Part shown: piece after piece, positions 34,756 through 45,278 of the stretch
Layout of the letters: each line of letters opens with the position of its first letter
How positions within the stretch are numbered: the stretch's first letter is position 1
Source of the DNA: Enterobacter huaxiensis
GTDB lineage: Bacteria; Pseudomonadota; Gammaproteobacteria; Enterobacterales; Enterobacteriaceae
DNA: 64,000 nt
Reading direction: 5' to 3'
Assembly: GCF_003594935.2 (NCBI RefSeq)
Contig: NZ_CP043342.1
Coordinates: 806,001 to 870,000, forward strand
Position numbers and translations under genes: made by a program
Notes under the pieces: generated by a model
Databases searched by the model: none
Told to the model about the DNA's origin: nothing
Seen by the model: only the letters and a program-made list of their open reading frames with translations

Positions 34756-35836
34756 CGTCCGTCAGCTCAGACAACGCCCGCATTTCATGCGGGCGTTTAG
34801 CCTCAAGCAGCAGGCGTAGCTCGTGCATCAATTTGCCTGCGTCCCTATTACCCTTACTTTCCTGTTGTCGTACCCATTCTTCCTGAACCTCTTGATATCG
34901 CGTTGCTTTCTGCCATTCCATTTGCTCATCACGGCTCAGAAGATGGAGCTTAGCGCCTTCGTTTTCCAGACGCGCGGTGAGAGAAGCCAGCCCGCTGTCC
35001 AACGCCGCACCGAGTTGTTTCTCTGTGGTTTCGGCTGCACGACGAATAGCAAGACGATCCCGCTCGTCCAGTGCGTTTAAGGTGTCCTTATTTATAACCA
35101 GAAGATAGATATGCCCCAGCCAGAGCGCAGGAGAATAATGAATGTAGGGCGCAGCGCGCTGCGCATGTATGTCATCTCCGCTATCGAGATTCACCATAAG
35201 GCCATTCAACTGTCCCGCGCGCAACGCGTCGGTAATCTTGTCATTCCAGGGCATTGCCAGGGTAACTCCGCCCGCATTGCGCAAAAATGACTGATGCCAG
35301 AAGCTGGCCGTTCGCCATTTTGTTCCCTCTAGCTGATTCAGCTCAACGTCTGGCTGACGGGTAAAGAACCCGACCGGATACCCCAGGAAGAACTGCAGAT
35401 TCACCAGGTTATTCTGCCCAAGCTCGCGGGCAAACTGAGGGTGTTGCTGGAACACGCGATGAAAGAAGCTCACCTGAGCCTCGCCGTTTTCAGGCCCCAG
35501 GGGAAAGCTTTTGAATATTTGATGAAGCGGCAGTTGCTCAGCCGTATATTCAGGGACAACGATGCCAATATCAGCTCTGGTGCCCTGGCCAAGCGTATTT
35601 AGCGCATTGTAACTACTTGATATATCGCCTTCCCAGTGGGCTTCAATTTTCAGGCGGCCTTGCGATTCTTTTTCAATCTCACTAAAGAAAACGTTTTTTA
35701 TAAATTGCGTACGCATATTGCCGTACGGTTCGTGGTCCGTGTAACGAAGTATCTTTTCTGCACTCGCTATGGTCGGAAATGCCGTTAAGAGCGCAAAAAT
35801 GGCGGAGATGACCGTTGCAACGCCTTGATGTTTCAT
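34730..35836 (-). CDS. Orphan TRAP-type (DctP-like) solute-binding protein
   Basis: 368 residues with a signal peptide ([18 protein letters not shown], then EKILRY). The body fits DctP-type periplasmic binding proteins: [18 protein letters not shown] early, then the [22 protein letters not shown] segment and a long helical C-terminus. Usually such proteins deliver an organic acid to a DctQM membrane pair, but no such genes are adjacent. It is absent from the E. coli mscS-argO interval as I remember it. The final 17 codons run through the mscS terminator hairpin and overlap mscS by 26 bp. It may serve a distant transporter or act as a sensor. Confidence 0.85.
   Translation of the reverse strand: MKHQGVATVISAIFALLTAFPTIASAEKILRYTDHEPYGNMRTQFIKNVFFSEIEKESQGRLKIEAHWEGDISSSYNALNTLGQGTRADIGIVVPEYTAEQLPLHQIFKSFPLGPENGEAQVSFFHRVFQQHPQFARELGQNNLVNLQFFLGYPVGFFTRQPDVELNQLEGTKWRTASFWHQSFLRNAGGVTLAMPWNDKITDALRAGQLNGLMVNLDSGDDIHAQRAAPYIHYSPALWLGHIYLLVINKDTLNALDERDRLAIRRAAETTEKQLGAALDSGLASLTARLENEGAKLHLLSRDEQMEWQKATRYQEVQEEWVRQQESKGNRDAGKLMHELRLLLEAKRPHEMRALSELTDVSQLLSLF
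34773..34798. terminator. Bidirectional hairpin downstream of mscS, inside the TRAP-type gene
   Basis: AACGCCCGCAT-TTC-ATGCGGGCGTT followed by T. It ends mscS transcription while being part of the 3' coding sequence of the opposing gene. Confidence 0.8.
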
Positions 35837-36036
35837 ATGATTTCCTGTGAGATTTTTTCGGCCTGTAGCAATACAGCATACGCCGGGTCTCGCGAGGACT
35901 GCTTTTATAAAATCTTAATAGTGCATACAGCAGTATTTTATTAGTGATTCTAATTAATCATTAAAATTTTAAATTTTATCTAATGATGTTCACGCAGTAT
36001 AGTCTGCACGTAGAGAAAACTGTCTGAGAGTTATCA

Positions 36037-36672
36037 ATGTTAACTTACTATTTTCAAGGGCTTGCATTGGGTGCGGCCATGATCCTTCCCCTCGGCCCGC
36101 AGAATGCGTTTGTGATGAACCAGGGCATACGCCGTCAGTATCACCTGATGATTGCGCTGCTGTGCGCGGTCAGCGATTTACTGCTAATTTGCGCCGGGAT
36201 ATTTGGCGGCAGCGCCCTGCTGATGCAGTCGCCGTGGCTGCTGGCGCTGGTCACCTGGGGCGGAGTGGCATTCCTGCTGTGGTACGGTTTCGGCGCTCTG
36301 AAAACGGCGATGAGCAGCAACCTCGAACTGGCAAGCGCGGAAGTGATGAAGCAGGGGCGCTGGAAGATCATCGTCACCATGCTGGCTGTTACCTGGCTTA
36401 ACCCGCATGTCTATCTTGATACCTTCGTGGTGCTGGGCAGCCTGGGTGGGCAGCTGGACGTTGAGCCAAAACGCTGGTTCGCGCTCGGCACGGTGAGCGC
36501 CTCTTTCCTCTGGTTCTTTAGCCTTGCGATTCTGGCCGCGTGGCTGGCCCCCCGTCTGCGCACCGCGAAAGCGCAGCGCATTATCAACACGCTGGTGGGA
36601 CTGGTTATGTGGTTTATCGCCTTCCAGCTGGCGAAAGAGGGGATTCATCACGTACAGGGTTTGTTCAACTAA
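36037..36672 (+). CDS. argO: Arginine exporter ArgO
   Basis: 211 residues, LysE-family exporter with about six hydrophobic segments; [23 protein letters not shown] near the N-terminus is the family signature. It exports arginine (and canavanine), and in E. coli is activated by ArgP with arginine and repressed with lysine (established). argP lies 0.9 kb downstream. The A+T-rich 200 bp upstream (35837-36036) are a suitable place for ArgP binding, but I do not assign a precise site. Confidence 0.95.
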   Translation: MLTYYFQGLALGAAMILPLGPQNAFVMNQGIRRQYHLMIALLCAVSDLLLICAGIFGGSALLMQSPWLLALVTWGGVAFLLWYGFGALKTAMSSNLELASAEVMKQGRWKIIVTMLAVTWLNPHVYLDTFVVLGSLGGQLDVEPKRWFALGTVSASFLWFFSLAILAAWLAPRLRTAKAQRIINTLVGLVMWFIAFQLAKEGIHHVQGLFN

Positions 36673-36765
36673 GCGTTTGTCTTATGGACATCTTCATAAG
36701 ACGCGCTAAGCTTGCTGGCATGCGCCCTGGTATCAGGGCACTCTTCGCAACATGGAGGAATGACA

Positions 36766-37500
36766 GTGAAGTTTAAAGTGATGGCCCTGGCGGCATTGGT
36801 TGGTTTAGGTGCGGTGTCGGTGCAGGCGAATGAACTGCCAAACGGCCCGCACATCGTCACCTCAGGCACCGCAAGCGTGGACGCGGTACCGGATGTTGCA
36901 ACCCTGGCAATTGAAGTGAACGTGGCCGCAAAAGATGCTGCTACCGCCAAGAAACAGGCAGACGATCGCGTTGCGCAATATCTCTCTTTCCTTGAGCAAA
37001 ACGGCGTAGGTAAAAAAGATATCAGCTCCGCTAACCTGCGTACCCAGCCGGATTATGACTATCAGAACGGCAAAAGCATTCTGAAAGGCTACCGTGCCGT
37101 GCGTACAGTGGAAGTGACCGTGCGCCAGCTTGATAAGCTGAATTCCCTGCTGGACGGCGCGCTGAAGGCGGGTCTGAATGAAATTCGCTCCGTGTCACTG
37201 GGCGTTGCGCAACCGGAGAAGTACAAAGACGAAGCGCGTAAAGCGGCAATTGATGATGCAGTTCATCAGGCGCAGCAGCTGGCGTCAGGCTTTAAGAGCA
37301 AGCTCGGCCCGGTGTATAGCGTGCGTTATCACGTCTCTAACTATCAGCCAAGCCCGATGGTGCGGATGATGAAGGCGGATGCCGCGCCGGTTTCTGCTCA
37401 GGAAACCTACGAGCAGCCGACCATTCAGTTCGACGATCAGGTTGATGTGGTGTTCCAGCTGGAGCCTGCTGCGTCAGAGCAGCCGAAACCCGCTCAATAA
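36766..37500 (+). CDS. yggE: Periplasmic SIMPL-domain protein YggE
   Basis: 244 residues from the GTG at 36766 (MKFKV), preferred because GGAGG (36754-36758) is 7 bp upstream; the ATG at 36760 is too near to it. A signal peptide (LAALVGLGAVSVQA) precedes a SIMPL domain: TSGTASVDAVPDVATLAIEVNV, then VRTVEVTVRQLDKL. In E. coli YggE lowers oxidative damage by an unknown mechanism (established, limited). It lies between argO and argP as in E. coli. It ends in proline- and glutamine-rich residues. Confidence 0.94.
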   Translation: MKFKVMALAALVGLGAVSVQANELPNGPHIVTSGTASVDAVPDVATLAIEVNVAAKDAATAKKQADDRVAQYLSFLEQNGVGKKDISSANLRTQPDYDYQNGKSILKGYRAVRTVEVTVRQLDKLNSLLDGALKAGLNEIRSVSLGVAQPEKYKDEARKAAIDDAVHQAQQLASGFKSKLGPVYSVRYHVSNYQPSPMVRMMKADAAPVSAQETYEQPTIQFDDQVDVVFQLEPAASEQPKPAQ

Positions 37501-37503
37501 TCT

Positions 37504-37542
37504 GCAGGCCGGGCAGGCGATAGCGCCACCCGGCTTTTCTTT
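37504..37542. repeat. REP palindrome between yggE and argP
   Basis: GCAGGCCGGGCAGGCGATAGCGCCACCCGGC then TTTTC. Located between convergent genes, where it can end transcription from both sides. Confidence 0.75.
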
Positions 37543-38436
37543 CTAATCCTGCCTCAATACCTTATGCCCGAACGCCAGCAGCGCGTCAGTGACGTTGCGC
37601 ATCATGCGGCTTTCCGGCGCAAAACGGTGCCAGTACAGCATCCGGCGCTGATACAGGCCCGGCGTTAAGTCAATCAGCTCGCCGCTTTTCAACTCTCGCT
37701 CAATCTGCAGGTGTGGGATCATGCAGCAGGTCGTGCCCTGGCGTGCGAGCTGCACAAAGGCTTCAGACGAGTTCACGATGTGGCACGGCACGCTGCCCGG
37801 CGGCAGATCGAAGTTTTGCTGCAGGAAGGCCTGATGCATGTCGTCCAGATGGTCAAAGGCGACGGCAGGCGCTTTCAGCAGCGCGGCGCGGGTGACGCCG
37901 TTCGGGAAGTAGCGATCGGCAAAGGCTTTTGAACCGACAAACAGATAGTCCAGCGCGCCCAGCTGATCCACCAGACAGCTTGGCAGCGCCTGAGGCTGGA
38001 TACTGACGGCCCCAACCACTTCGCCGCGGCGCAGGCGCTCCTGAGTGCGGGTTTCATCTTCTACCTGCAAATTCAGTCGGATAGGAGAATCGGCCAGCAC
38101 CGGCGCAAGCGCAGGCAGCAGCCAGGTTGCCAGACTGTCGGCGTTCACCGCCAGCGAGAGCAGCAGCGGCGTAGAGCCGGTCTGTTCGTCTCCCAGCCAC
38201 TCGTCTTCCAGCAGCTCAACCTGACGCAGCAGGGCAAGCAGCTTTTGGCCTTGCTCCGTTGGACGCGGCGGAACGGTACGCACCAGCAGCGGTTGCCCGA
38301 ACATGTTTTCAAGCTGTTTGATACGCTGTGAGACGGCGGACTGAGTAATACACAGCTTCTGCGCCGCGCGCTCAAAACCGCGTTCACGAATAACCGCATC
38401 AAGTGCCTGTAGTGTTCTGTAGTCCGGACGTTTCAT
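37543..38436 (-). CDS. argP: LysR-type regulator ArgP
   Basis: 297 residues. The N-terminal winged helix-turn-helix ([32 protein letters not shown]) is followed by an effector domain of the LysR family. ArgP (IciA) senses arginine and lysine and activates argO and several lysine and amino-acid genes in E. coli. Divergent from rpiA, with the arrangement yggE-argP-rpiA conserved. The stop codon abuts the REP at 37504-37542. Confidence 0.96.
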   Translation of the reverse strand: MKRPDYRTLQALDAVIRERGFERAAQKLCITQSAVSQRIKQLENMFGQPLLVRTVPPRPTEQGQKLLALLRQVELLEDEWLGDEQTGSTPLLLSLAVNADSLATWLLPALAPVLADSPIRLNLQVEDETRTQERLRRGEVVGAVSIQPQALPSCLVDQLGALDYLFVGSKAFADRYFPNGVTRAALLKAPAVAFDHLDDMHQAFLQQNFDLPPGSVPCHIVNSSEAFVQLARQGTTCCMIPHLQIERELKSGELIDLTPGLYQRRMLYWHRFAPESRMMRNVTDALLAFGHKVLRQD

Positions 38437-38563
38437 TGCTCTGGCTGACTCCTTAATTTTGCTTAATCTGCACTATGACACAATTTTCCCTTCGTGACAG
38501 ACGAATTCCACCCCACGTGTTCTATAATGCGCCCTAAGTTTTCACACCACAGGCAAAACGATC

Positions 38564-39223
38564 ATGACGCAGGATGAACTGAAAAAAGCAGTAGGATGGG
38601 CCGCTCTCCAGTACGTACAGCCGGGCACCATTGTGGGTGTTGGCACCGGGTCAACGGCGGCACACTTTATCGATGCATTGGGCACGATGAAAGGGCAGAT
38701 CGAGGGCGCTGTTTCCAGCTCCGATGCTTCCACGGAAAAGCTGAAAAGCCTCGGCATTACCGTTTTTGATTTGAATGAAGTGGATCGTCTGGGGATTTAC
38801 GTGGACGGCGCGGATGAGATAAACGGCCATATGCAGATGATCAAGGGCGGCGGCGCGGCGCTGACGCGTGAAAAGATCATCGCGTCTGTTGCAGACAAGT
38901 TCATCTGTATCGCGGATGCCTCCAAGCAGGTAGATATCCTCGGTAACTTCCCGCTGCCGGTTGAAGTGATCCCGATGGCCCGCAGCGCGGTCGCGCGCGA
39001 GCTGGTGAAGCTGGGCGGCCGTCCGGAATACCGCCAGGGCGTCCTTACCGATAACGGTAACGTGATCCTTGACGTTCACGGCCTGGAAATTCTCGACGCG
39101 ATAGCGCTGGAAAATGCCATTAACGGCATTCCGGGCGTAGTCACCGTAGGGTTATTCGCCAACCGTGGCGCGGACGTCGCGCTGATTGGCACCGCTGACG
39201 GCGTGAAAACCATCGTAAAATGA
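38564..39223 (+). CDS. rpiA: Ribose-5-phosphate isomerase A
   Basis: 219 residues, E. coli length. Interconverts ribose-5-phosphate and ribulose-5-phosphate in the pentose phosphate pathway. The substrate loop [11 protein letters not shown] lies near residue 28, YVDGADEIN carries the catalytic Asp pair, and [13 protein letters not shown] carries the conserved Lys and Glu. Divergent from argP and followed by a strong terminator. Confidence 0.98.
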   Translation: MTQDELKKAVGWAALQYVQPGTIVGVGTGSTAAHFIDALGTMKGQIEGAVSSSDASTEKLKSLGITVFDLNEVDRLGIYVDGADEINGHMQMIKGGGAALTREKIIASVADKFICIADASKQVDILGNFPLPVEVIPMARSAVARELVKLGGRPEYRQGVLTDNGNVILDVHGLEILDAIALENAINGIPGVVTVGLFANRGADVALIGTADGVKTIVK

Positions 39224-39228
39224 TCTGA

Positions 39229-39261
39229 CGGGGGGAGTCCTCCCCCCGCTTAAAAATTTTT
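39229..39261 (+). terminator. Intrinsic terminator of rpiA
   Basis: CGGGGGGA-GTCC-TCCCCCCG (39229-39248) followed by an A+T-rich tract with TTTTT at 39257-39261. Confidence 0.75.
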
Positions 39262-39489
39262 GAAAAGCTAAATTCGGTGACTTGTGTCACGTTTTTGCGC
39301 CTCTTTTGCCGATCCTGCCGCTTTCGTAAATTTGCACAGCATTTTCCTCTGTCATTTTGCCCTGTATGACTTTTCTTCAGAGTGCCGACGCAAACGTTCA
39401 TATTGCTGCAATAGTTTTTTTTGATATGTTGGCTATAGCGGATTCAAATCCAGCACAACATCAGTTCAGACAAAAACAGGGTCGGGTAA

Positions 39490-40722
39490 ATGGCAAAGGT
39501 ATCACTGGAGAAAGACAAGATTAAATTCCTGCTGGTCGAGGGCGTGCATCAAAAAGCAATCGATAGCCTTCGTGCGGCAGGGTACACCAACATCGAATTT
39601 CACAAAGGCGCGCTCGATACCGAAGAGCTGAAAGCGTCCATCCGTGATGCCCACTTCATTGGCCTGCGATCCCGCACTCACCTGACTGAAGACATTATTG
39701 CTGCGGCGGAAAAGCTGGTGGCTATCGGCTGTTTCTGCATCGGCACCAACCAGGTTGACCTGAACGCTGCCGCTAAACGCGGTATTCCCGTCTTCAACGC
39801 CCCGTTTTCCAACACCCGCTCCGTGGCGGAGCTGGTGATTGGCGAACTGCTGCTGCTGCTGCGCGGCATTCCTGAAGCCAACGCCAAGGCGCACCGCGGC
39901 GTGTGGAACAAGCTGGCGTCCGGCTCTTTCGAAGCGCGCGGCAAGAAGCTTGGCATTATCGGCTATGGCCACATCGGCACCCAGCTCGGCATTCTGGCTG
40001 AATCTCTCGGCATGCATGTCTTCTTCTACGACATTGAAAGCAAGCTGCCGCTGGGCAACGCTACTCAGGTTCAACATCTGTCTGACCTGCTTAACATGAG
40101 CGACGTGGTGAGCCTGCACGTTCCGGAAAATGCCTCAACCAAAAACATGATGGGAGCTGAAGAGCTGGCGCTGATGAAGCCGGGCTCTCTGCTGATCAAC
40201 GCCGCGCGCGGTACGGTTGTCGATATCCCCGCGCTGGCGGATGCCCTGAAGCGTAAACATCTGGCAGGTGCGGCGATTGACGTCTTCCCGACGGAGCCTG
40301 CCACCAACAGCGATCCGTTCACCTCTCCGCTGTGCGAGTTCGACAACGTGATCCTGACGCCGCACATCGGCGGCTCCACGCAGGAAGCCCAGGAGAATAT
40401 CGGCCTGGAAGTGGCGGGTAAGCTGAGCAAATACTCCGACAACGGTTCGACGCTCTCTGCGGTTAACTTCCCGGAAGTGTCTCTGCCGCTGCACGGCGGC
40501 CGTCGTCTGCTGCACATTCATGAAAACCGTCCTGGCGTGCTGACCGCCATCAACCAGATCTTCGCAGAGCAGGGCGTCAACATTGCCGCACAGTATCTGC
40601 AGACGAACTCGCAGATGGGCTACGTGGTGATTGATATCGAAGCGACGGAAGAGGTTGCCGAGAAAGCGCTGCAGGGCATGAAGGCGATTCCGGGGACGAT
40701 TCGCGCGCGTCTGCTTTACTGA
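39490..40722 (+). CDS. serA: D-3-phosphoglycerate dehydrogenase SerA
   Basis: 410 residues. First step of serine synthesis: oxidises 3-phosphoglycerate to 3-phosphohydroxypyruvate. The NAD motif GIIGYGHIGTQLG is near residue 158, the catalytic Arg lies in NAARGTVVD, Glu in FPTEPAT and His in LTPHIGGST. A C-terminal ACT domain (HENRPGVLTAINQIFAEQGVNI) binds serine for feedback inhibition. Glycine made from serine can be consumed by gcvTHP downstream. The 266-bp gap upstream holds the rpiA terminator and an A+T-rich promoter region. Confidence 0.98.
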   Translation: MAKVSLEKDKIKFLLVEGVHQKAIDSLRAAGYTNIEFHKGALDTEELKASIRDAHFIGLRSRTHLTEDIIAAAEKLVAIGCFCIGTNQVDLNAAAKRGIPVFNAPFSNTRSVAELVIGELLLLLRGIPEANAKAHRGVWNKLASGSFEARGKKLGIIGYGHIGTQLGILAESLGMHVFFYDIESKLPLGNATQVQHLSDLLNMSDVVSLHVPENASTKNMMGAEELALMKPGSLLINAARGTVVDIPALADALKRKHLAGAAIDVFPTEPATNSDPFTSPLCEFDNVILTPHIGGSTQEAQENIGLEVAGKLSKYSDNGSTLSAVNFPEVSLPLHGGRRLLHIHENRPGVLTAINQIFAEQGVNIAAQYLQTNSQMGYVVIDIEATEEVAEKALQGMKAIPGTIRARLLY

Positions 40723-40739
40723 TTGTGCGGTCTGTGGTG

Positions 40740-40822
40740 TCGGGTGGCGGCTACGCCTTACCCGACCTACAGAGTCCGAGGAATGATGTAGGCCGGGTAA
40801 GGCGTAGCGCCACCCGGCTTTA
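40740..40822. repeat. Inverted pair of REP palindromes
   Basis: TCGGGTGGCGGCTACGCC... (40740-40770) and GTAGGCCGGGTAAGGCG... (40788-40822) are opposite-facing REP units separated by 17 bp, a BIME-like arrangement between the convergent genes serA and fau. Confidence 0.85.
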
Positions 40823-40824
40823 TT

Positions 40825-41421
40825 CTACCAAAGCCACGTTTTACTGGGCGTCACCACCGCCGGCAACGGCACATCCCACTTCTCCACCGGTAATGCCTCC
40901 ACGCCCTGACAATCATGCGCGTAACCCACCGGCTGTAACCCATGCTGCTGCCAGTTTTGCAGCGTCCTGTCGTAAAAACCGCCGCCCATCCCTAAGCGCT
41001 GACCCTGTTCATCAAACGCTACCAGCGGCGTAATCAGCACATCCAGCCCGGAGAGCGGCAGCACGTCGCGTACGTCAAGTTTAGGTTCGGTGATTTTCAG
41101 GCGGTTCACCACCAGCTCGCTGTGCGGATGGTAGTGCAGAAACAGCAGGTTTCCCGGGCTGAATGGATGAAGGACCGGCAGATAAACTTTCTTCCCGGCG
41201 CGCCAGAGCTGCTCTATGAGCGGCTGCGTATCCAGCTCGCCGTCAAACGAGAGAAACAGGGCCACGGTGTTTGCCATCAGCACGGGCGGATAGGCCATCA
41301 TACGCGCGGCGGCCTGCTGGGCGAATTCGGATTGTTGCTCGGGCGTTAAGGCACGACGACGCTTGCGAATTAACTGACGGATGTCCTGGCGTGAAGCAGA
41401 AACTTCAGGGAATTGGGTCAT
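40825..41421 (-). CDS. fau: 5-formyltetrahydrofolate cyclo-ligase
   Basis: 198 residues from the ATG at 41421 (MTQFPEVSAS). Also called YgfA; it returns 5-formyl-THF to 5,10-methenyl-THF using ATP. Family landmarks: the basic IRKRRRALT head, FLSFDGELDTQPL, and GQRLGMGGGFYDRTL near residue 150. It lies directly after the 6S RNA gene, with which it is co-transcribed in E. coli. Linked to persister formation in E. coli (established). Confidence 0.94.
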   Translation of the reverse strand: MTQFPEVSASRQDIRQLIRKRRRALTPEQQSEFAQQAAARMMAYPPVLMANTVALFLSFDGELDTQPLIEQLWRAGKKVYLPVLHPFSPGNLLFLHYHPHSELVVNRLKITEPKLDVRDVLPLSGLDVLITPLVAFDEQGQRLGMGGGFYDRTLQNWQQHGLQPVGYAHDCQGVEALPVEKWDVPLPAVVTPSKTWLW

Positions 41422-41445
41422 GGTAGTCGGTAGAAGAAAAGAGAG

Positions 41446-41629
41446 GGAATCTCCGAGATGCCGCCGCAGGCTGTAACCCTTGAACCCTTGGTTCAAGGTG
41501 AATGTGTCGTCATAGTTTTAAGGCTTCTCGGACGAACCGAGCATGCTCACCAACCATGGAGCGCCACATTCTTGTGGTATGAAATATCGGCTCAGGGGAC
41601 TGGCCCGCTTGCGAACATCTCAGAGAAAT
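41446..41629 (-). ncRNA. ssrS: 6S RNA
   Basis: 184 nt on the minus strand, from ATTTCTCTGAGATG at the 5' end to CGGAGATTCC at the 3' end; these ends pair to form the closing stem. The central part, with CCTTGAACCAAGGGTTCAAGG on the 3' side, forms the large internal bubble and hairpins that imitate an open promoter. The length and both ends match my memory of E. coli ssrS. 6S RNA binds sigma-70 RNA polymerase in stationary phase. It lies between zapA and fau, as in E. coli. Confidence 0.95.
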
Positions 41630-41670
41630 TTTGTCTTCCCAGTTACTCTACCATAGTCAACTGGGAAGTG

Positions 41671-42066
<396 letters not shown>

Positions 42067-42167
42067 CTATAGCTACCCTGATGTGAAGATACAAGCCCTT
42101 TTCTGGTATCACCAGGGTCCAAAGTGGTAGCATATCATGAATCTTCCCTCAACGATGACGAATGCGC

Positions 42168-42746
42168 ATGTCTATACAGAACGAAATGCCTGGTTACAAG
42201 GATTTAAACCAGTTACTGAACCAGCAGGGCGTGGGTTTAACCCCTGCTGAAATGCACGGTCTGATCAGTGGCATGCTGTGCGGTGGAAACAGCGACAGCT
42301 CCTGGCAGCCGCTGATCCACGACCTCACGAATGAAGGGCTGGCGTTTGGTCACGAGCTGGCGGAAGCGCTGCGTAAAATGCACGCGACGACCAGCGATTC
42401 GCTGGAAGACGATGGCTTCCTTTTTCAGCTTTATCTGCCTGACGGCGACGACGTCAGCGTGTTCGATCGCGCAGACGCCCTCGCCGGTTGGGTAAACCAC
42501 TATCTGCTGGGGCTGGGCGTGTCTCAGCCGAAGCTCGATAAAGTGACCGGCGAGGCGGGTGAAGCGATCGACGACCTGCGCAACATTGCGCAGCTTGGCT
42601 ACGACGAAGACGAAGACCAGGAAGAGCTGGAAATGTCTCTCGAAGAGATTATCGAGTACGTGCGCGTGGCGGCGCTGCTGTGCCACGACACCTTTACGCG
42701 CTCGCAGCCAACCGCGCCGGAAGTCAGAAAACCAACCTTACATTAA
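42168..42746 (+). CDS. ygfB: UPF0149 family protein YgfB
   Basis: 192 residues from the ATG at 42168 ([15 protein letters not shown]), matching the E. coli length; the ATG at 42162 adds only two residues. A highly acidic, helical protein ([19 protein letters not shown]). The biochemical role is unclear in enterics; the homologue in Pseudomonas aeruginosa affects expression of ampDh3 (remembered, not checked here). First gene of a run with pepP, ubiH and ubiI. Confidence 0.94.
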   Translation: MSIQNEMPGYKDLNQLLNQQGVGLTPAEMHGLISGMLCGGNSDSSWQPLIHDLTNEGLAFGHELAEALRKMHATTSDSLEDDGFLFQLYLPDGDDVSVFDRADALAGWVNHYLLGLGVSQPKLDKVTGEAGEAIDDLRNIAQLGYDEDEDQEELEMSLEEIIEYVRVAALLCHDTFTRSQPTAPEVRKPTLH

Positions 42747-42771
42747 GAAAAATAACGCACAGGAGGGTGTC

Positions 42772-44091
42772 ATGGTTATCTCGAATCAAGAGTATTCACG
42801 CCGTCGTCAGGCGCTGTTAGCCAGCATGCAGCCGGGAAGCGCCGCGCTGATTTTTGCCGCGCCCGAAGTGACGCGCAGCGCCGACAGCGAATACCCCTAT
42901 CGTCAAAGCAGCGATTTCTGGTACTTCACCGGCTTTAACGAGCCGGAAGCGGTGCTGGTGCTGATTAAGAGCAATGACACCCATAACCACAGCGTGATTT
43001 TTAACCGCGTGCGCGATCTGACGGCCGAAATCTGGTTTGGCCGCCGCCTGGGGCAAGAGGCCGCACCGGAAAAGCTGGGCGTTGACCGCGCGCTGGCCTT
43101 TAGCGAAATCAACCAGCAGCTTTACCAGCTGCTCAACGGTCTGGACGTGCTGTATCACGCCCAGGGCGAATATGCCTATGCGGACGAGATTGTCTTCACC
43201 GCGCTGGACAAGCTGCGTAAAGGCTCGCGACAGAACCTCTCTGCACCCGCCACGCTGACGGACTGGCGTCCGGTGGTGCACGAGATGCGCCTGTTCAAGT
43301 CTGAAGAAGAGCTTGCGGTGATGCGTCGTGCGGGTGAAATCAGCGCCCTGGCACATACCCGTGCGATGGAAAAATGCCGTCCCGGCATGTTCGAATATCA
43401 GCTGGAAGGCGAAATTCAGCATGAGTTTAACCGCCACGGCGCGCGCTTCCCGTCCTACAACACCATTGTCGGCGGCGGGGAAAACGGCTGCATTCTGCAC
43501 TACACCGAGAACGAAAGCGCGCTGCGCGACGGTGACCTGGTGCTGATAGACGCGGGCTGCGAATATCTTGGCTACGCGGGCGATATCACCCGAACGTTCC
43601 CGGTGAACGGCAAATTCTCACCCGCTCAGCGTGAGGTTTACGACATCGTACTCGACTCTCTGGAAACCGCGCTGACGCTGTTCCGCCCGGGCACCTCCAT
43701 TCAGGACGTGACAGGCGAAGTGGTGCGCATCATGATTACCGGCCTGGTAAAACTCGGCATCCTGAAAGGGGATGTCGACGTGCTAATTACCGAAAATGCC
43801 CACCGCCCGTACTTTATGCACGGCCTGAGCCACTGGCTGGGTCTGGACGTGCATGATGTGGGCGCGTATGGCCCCGAGCGTTCGCGCGTGCTGGAGCCGG
43901 GCATGGTGTTAACCGTTGAGCCGGGCCTGTACATCGCGCCGGATGCCGACGTGCCGGAAGCCTATCGTGGCATTGGCATTCGCATTGAAGACGACATCGT
44001 CATCACCGAAACCGGCAACGAAAACCTGACCGCGACCGTGGTGAAAAAAGCGGACGACATTGAGGCGCTGATGGCAGCGGCACGCGTATGA
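42772..44091 (+). CDS. pepP: Xaa-Pro aminopeptidase PepP
   Basis: 439 residues from the ATG at 42772 with AGGAGGG upstream. Removes the N-terminal residue before proline; Mn-dependent pita-bread fold. Metal-binding segments: VLIDAGCEYLGYAGDITRTFP (two Asp), HGLSHWLGLDVHDVG (His), TVEPGLYI (Glu) and GIRIEDDIVIT (Glu). The last codons overlap the ubiH start by 4 bp (ATGA). The linkage of a peptidase with ubiquinone genes is conserved in E. coli although the functions differ. Confidence 0.96.
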   Translation: MVISNQEYSRRRQALLASMQPGSAALIFAAPEVTRSADSEYPYRQSSDFWYFTGFNEPEAVLVLIKSNDTHNHSVIFNRVRDLTAEIWFGRRLGQEAAPEKLGVDRALAFSEINQQLYQLLNGLDVLYHAQGEYAYADEIVFTALDKLRKGSRQNLSAPATLTDWRPVVHEMRLFKSEEELAVMRRAGEISALAHTRAMEKCRPGMFEYQLEGEIQHEFNRHGARFPSYNTIVGGGENGCILHYTENESALRDGDLVLIDAGCEYLGYAGDITRTFPVNGKFSPAQREVYDIVLDSLETALTLFRPGTSIQDVTGEVVRIMITGLVKLGILKGDVDVLITENAHRPYFMHGLSHWLGLDVHDVGAYGPERSRVLEPGMVLTVEPGLYIAPDADVPEAYRGIGIRIEDDIVITETGNENLTATVVKKADDIEALMAAARV

Positions 44092-45266
44092 GCGCGATCA
44101 TCGTTGGCGGCGGGATGACCGGTGCCACGCTGGCGCTGGCAATTTCGCATCTGACGAAAGGCCAGCTCCCGGTCCATCTTGTGGAAGCCGTTGCCCCGCA
44201 GGCGACGAACCACCCCGGTTTTGACTCGCGCGCCATTGCCCTGGCGCAGGGCACCTGTCAGCAGCTTTCACGCATTGGTATCTGGCAGGCGATTGCCGAC
44301 TGCGCTACGGCGATTAACACCGTGCACGTCAGCGATCGCGGCCATGCCGGGTTTGTGACGCTGGATGCGCAGGATTACCGTATTGAAGCGCTTGGGCAGG
44401 TTGTAGAGCTGCATGATGTTGGCCTGCGCCTGTTCCGTTTGTTACAGGATGCGCCAGGCGTAACGCTGCACTGTCCGGCACGCGTGGCCAGCTTTAGCCG
44501 CAGCGAAGACGCGGTCAGCGTGACGCTGGAAAACGGGTCCGTTCTTGACGGCCAGCTTCTGGTGGCGGCAGACGGTTCGCGTTCTGCGCTTGGCACCCGG
44601 TGCGGCGTTGAGTGGCGACAGCAGCCTTACGGGCAGGTCGCCGTTATCGCGAACGTCTCCACCGCAGGAGCACACCGCGGCAGGGCGTTTGAGCGCTTCA
44701 CGCAGCACGGCCCGCTGGCGATGCTGCCGATGTCGGACGGGCGCTGCTCGCTGGTGTGGTGTCACGCCCAGGACAGGGCCGATGAGGTGAAGTCCTGGTC
44801 CGACGAGCGCTTCTGTACGGAGCTGCAAAAAGCCTTCGGCTGGCGGCTGGGTAGGATCACCCATGCGGGAAAACGTTCGGTTTATCCGCTGTCGCTGACC
44901 ACGGCCTCCCGGTCAATATCCCACCGCGTCGCGCTGGTGGGCAATGCCGCCCAGACGCTGCACCCGATTGCAGGACAGGGTTTCAACCTTGGCCTGAGGG
45001 ACGTGATGAGCCTCGCCGAGTCGCTGGCGCAGGCATGGGGCGAGCAAAAAGACTGCGGCGCGTATACCGTATTAAGCCATTATCAGAAGCGTCGCCAGAC
45101 CGATAAAGAGGCGACAATCGGCGTCACCGATGGGTTAGTCCATCTGTTTGCCAATCGCTGGGCACCGCTGGTTGCGGGTCGCAACCTCGGGCTGATGGCG
45201 ATGGAACTGTTCATTCCGGCACGTGACGTGCTGGCGCAGCGGACCCTTGGCTGGGTCGCGCGTTAA
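44088..45266 (+). CDS. ubiH: 2-octaprenyl-6-methoxyphenol hydroxylase UbiH
   Basis: 392 residues. An FAD monooxygenase that adds the C4 hydroxyl in aerobic ubiquinone synthesis. The N-terminal IVGGGMTGATLALAI binds the ADP part of FAD, DSRAIALAQG is the typical UbiH motif near residue 45, LLVAADGSRS and ALVGNAAQTLHPIAGQGFNLGLRD form the later FAD contacts. Coupled to pepP by ATGA and followed 12 bp later by its paralogue ubiI. Confidence 0.95.
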   Translation: MSAIIVGGGMTGATLALAISHLTKGQLPVHLVEAVAPQATNHPGFDSRAIALAQGTCQQLSRIGIWQAIADCATAINTVHVSDRGHAGFVTLDAQDYRIEALGQVVELHDVGLRLFRLLQDAPGVTLHCPARVASFSRSEDAVSVTLENGSVLDGQLLVAADGSRSALGTRCGVEWRQQPYGQVAVIANVSTAGAHRGRAFERFTQHGPLAMLPMSDGRCSLVWCHAQDRADEVKSWSDERFCTELQKAFGWRLGRITHAGKRSVYPLSLTTASRSISHRVALVGNAAQTLHPIAGQGFNLGLRDVMSLAESLAQAWGEQKDCGAYTVLSHYQKRRQTDKEATIGVTDGLVHLFANRWAPLVAGRNLGLMAMELFIPARDVLAQRTLGWVAR

Positions 45267-45278
45267 GGAGTTATCACC

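Noticed and set aside
40723..40824. Possible Sib/Ibs type I toxin-antitoxin locus between serA and fau, as in E. coli
   Set aside because: No short hydrophobic Ibs-like reading frame is visible; the gap is filled by an inverted REP pair.
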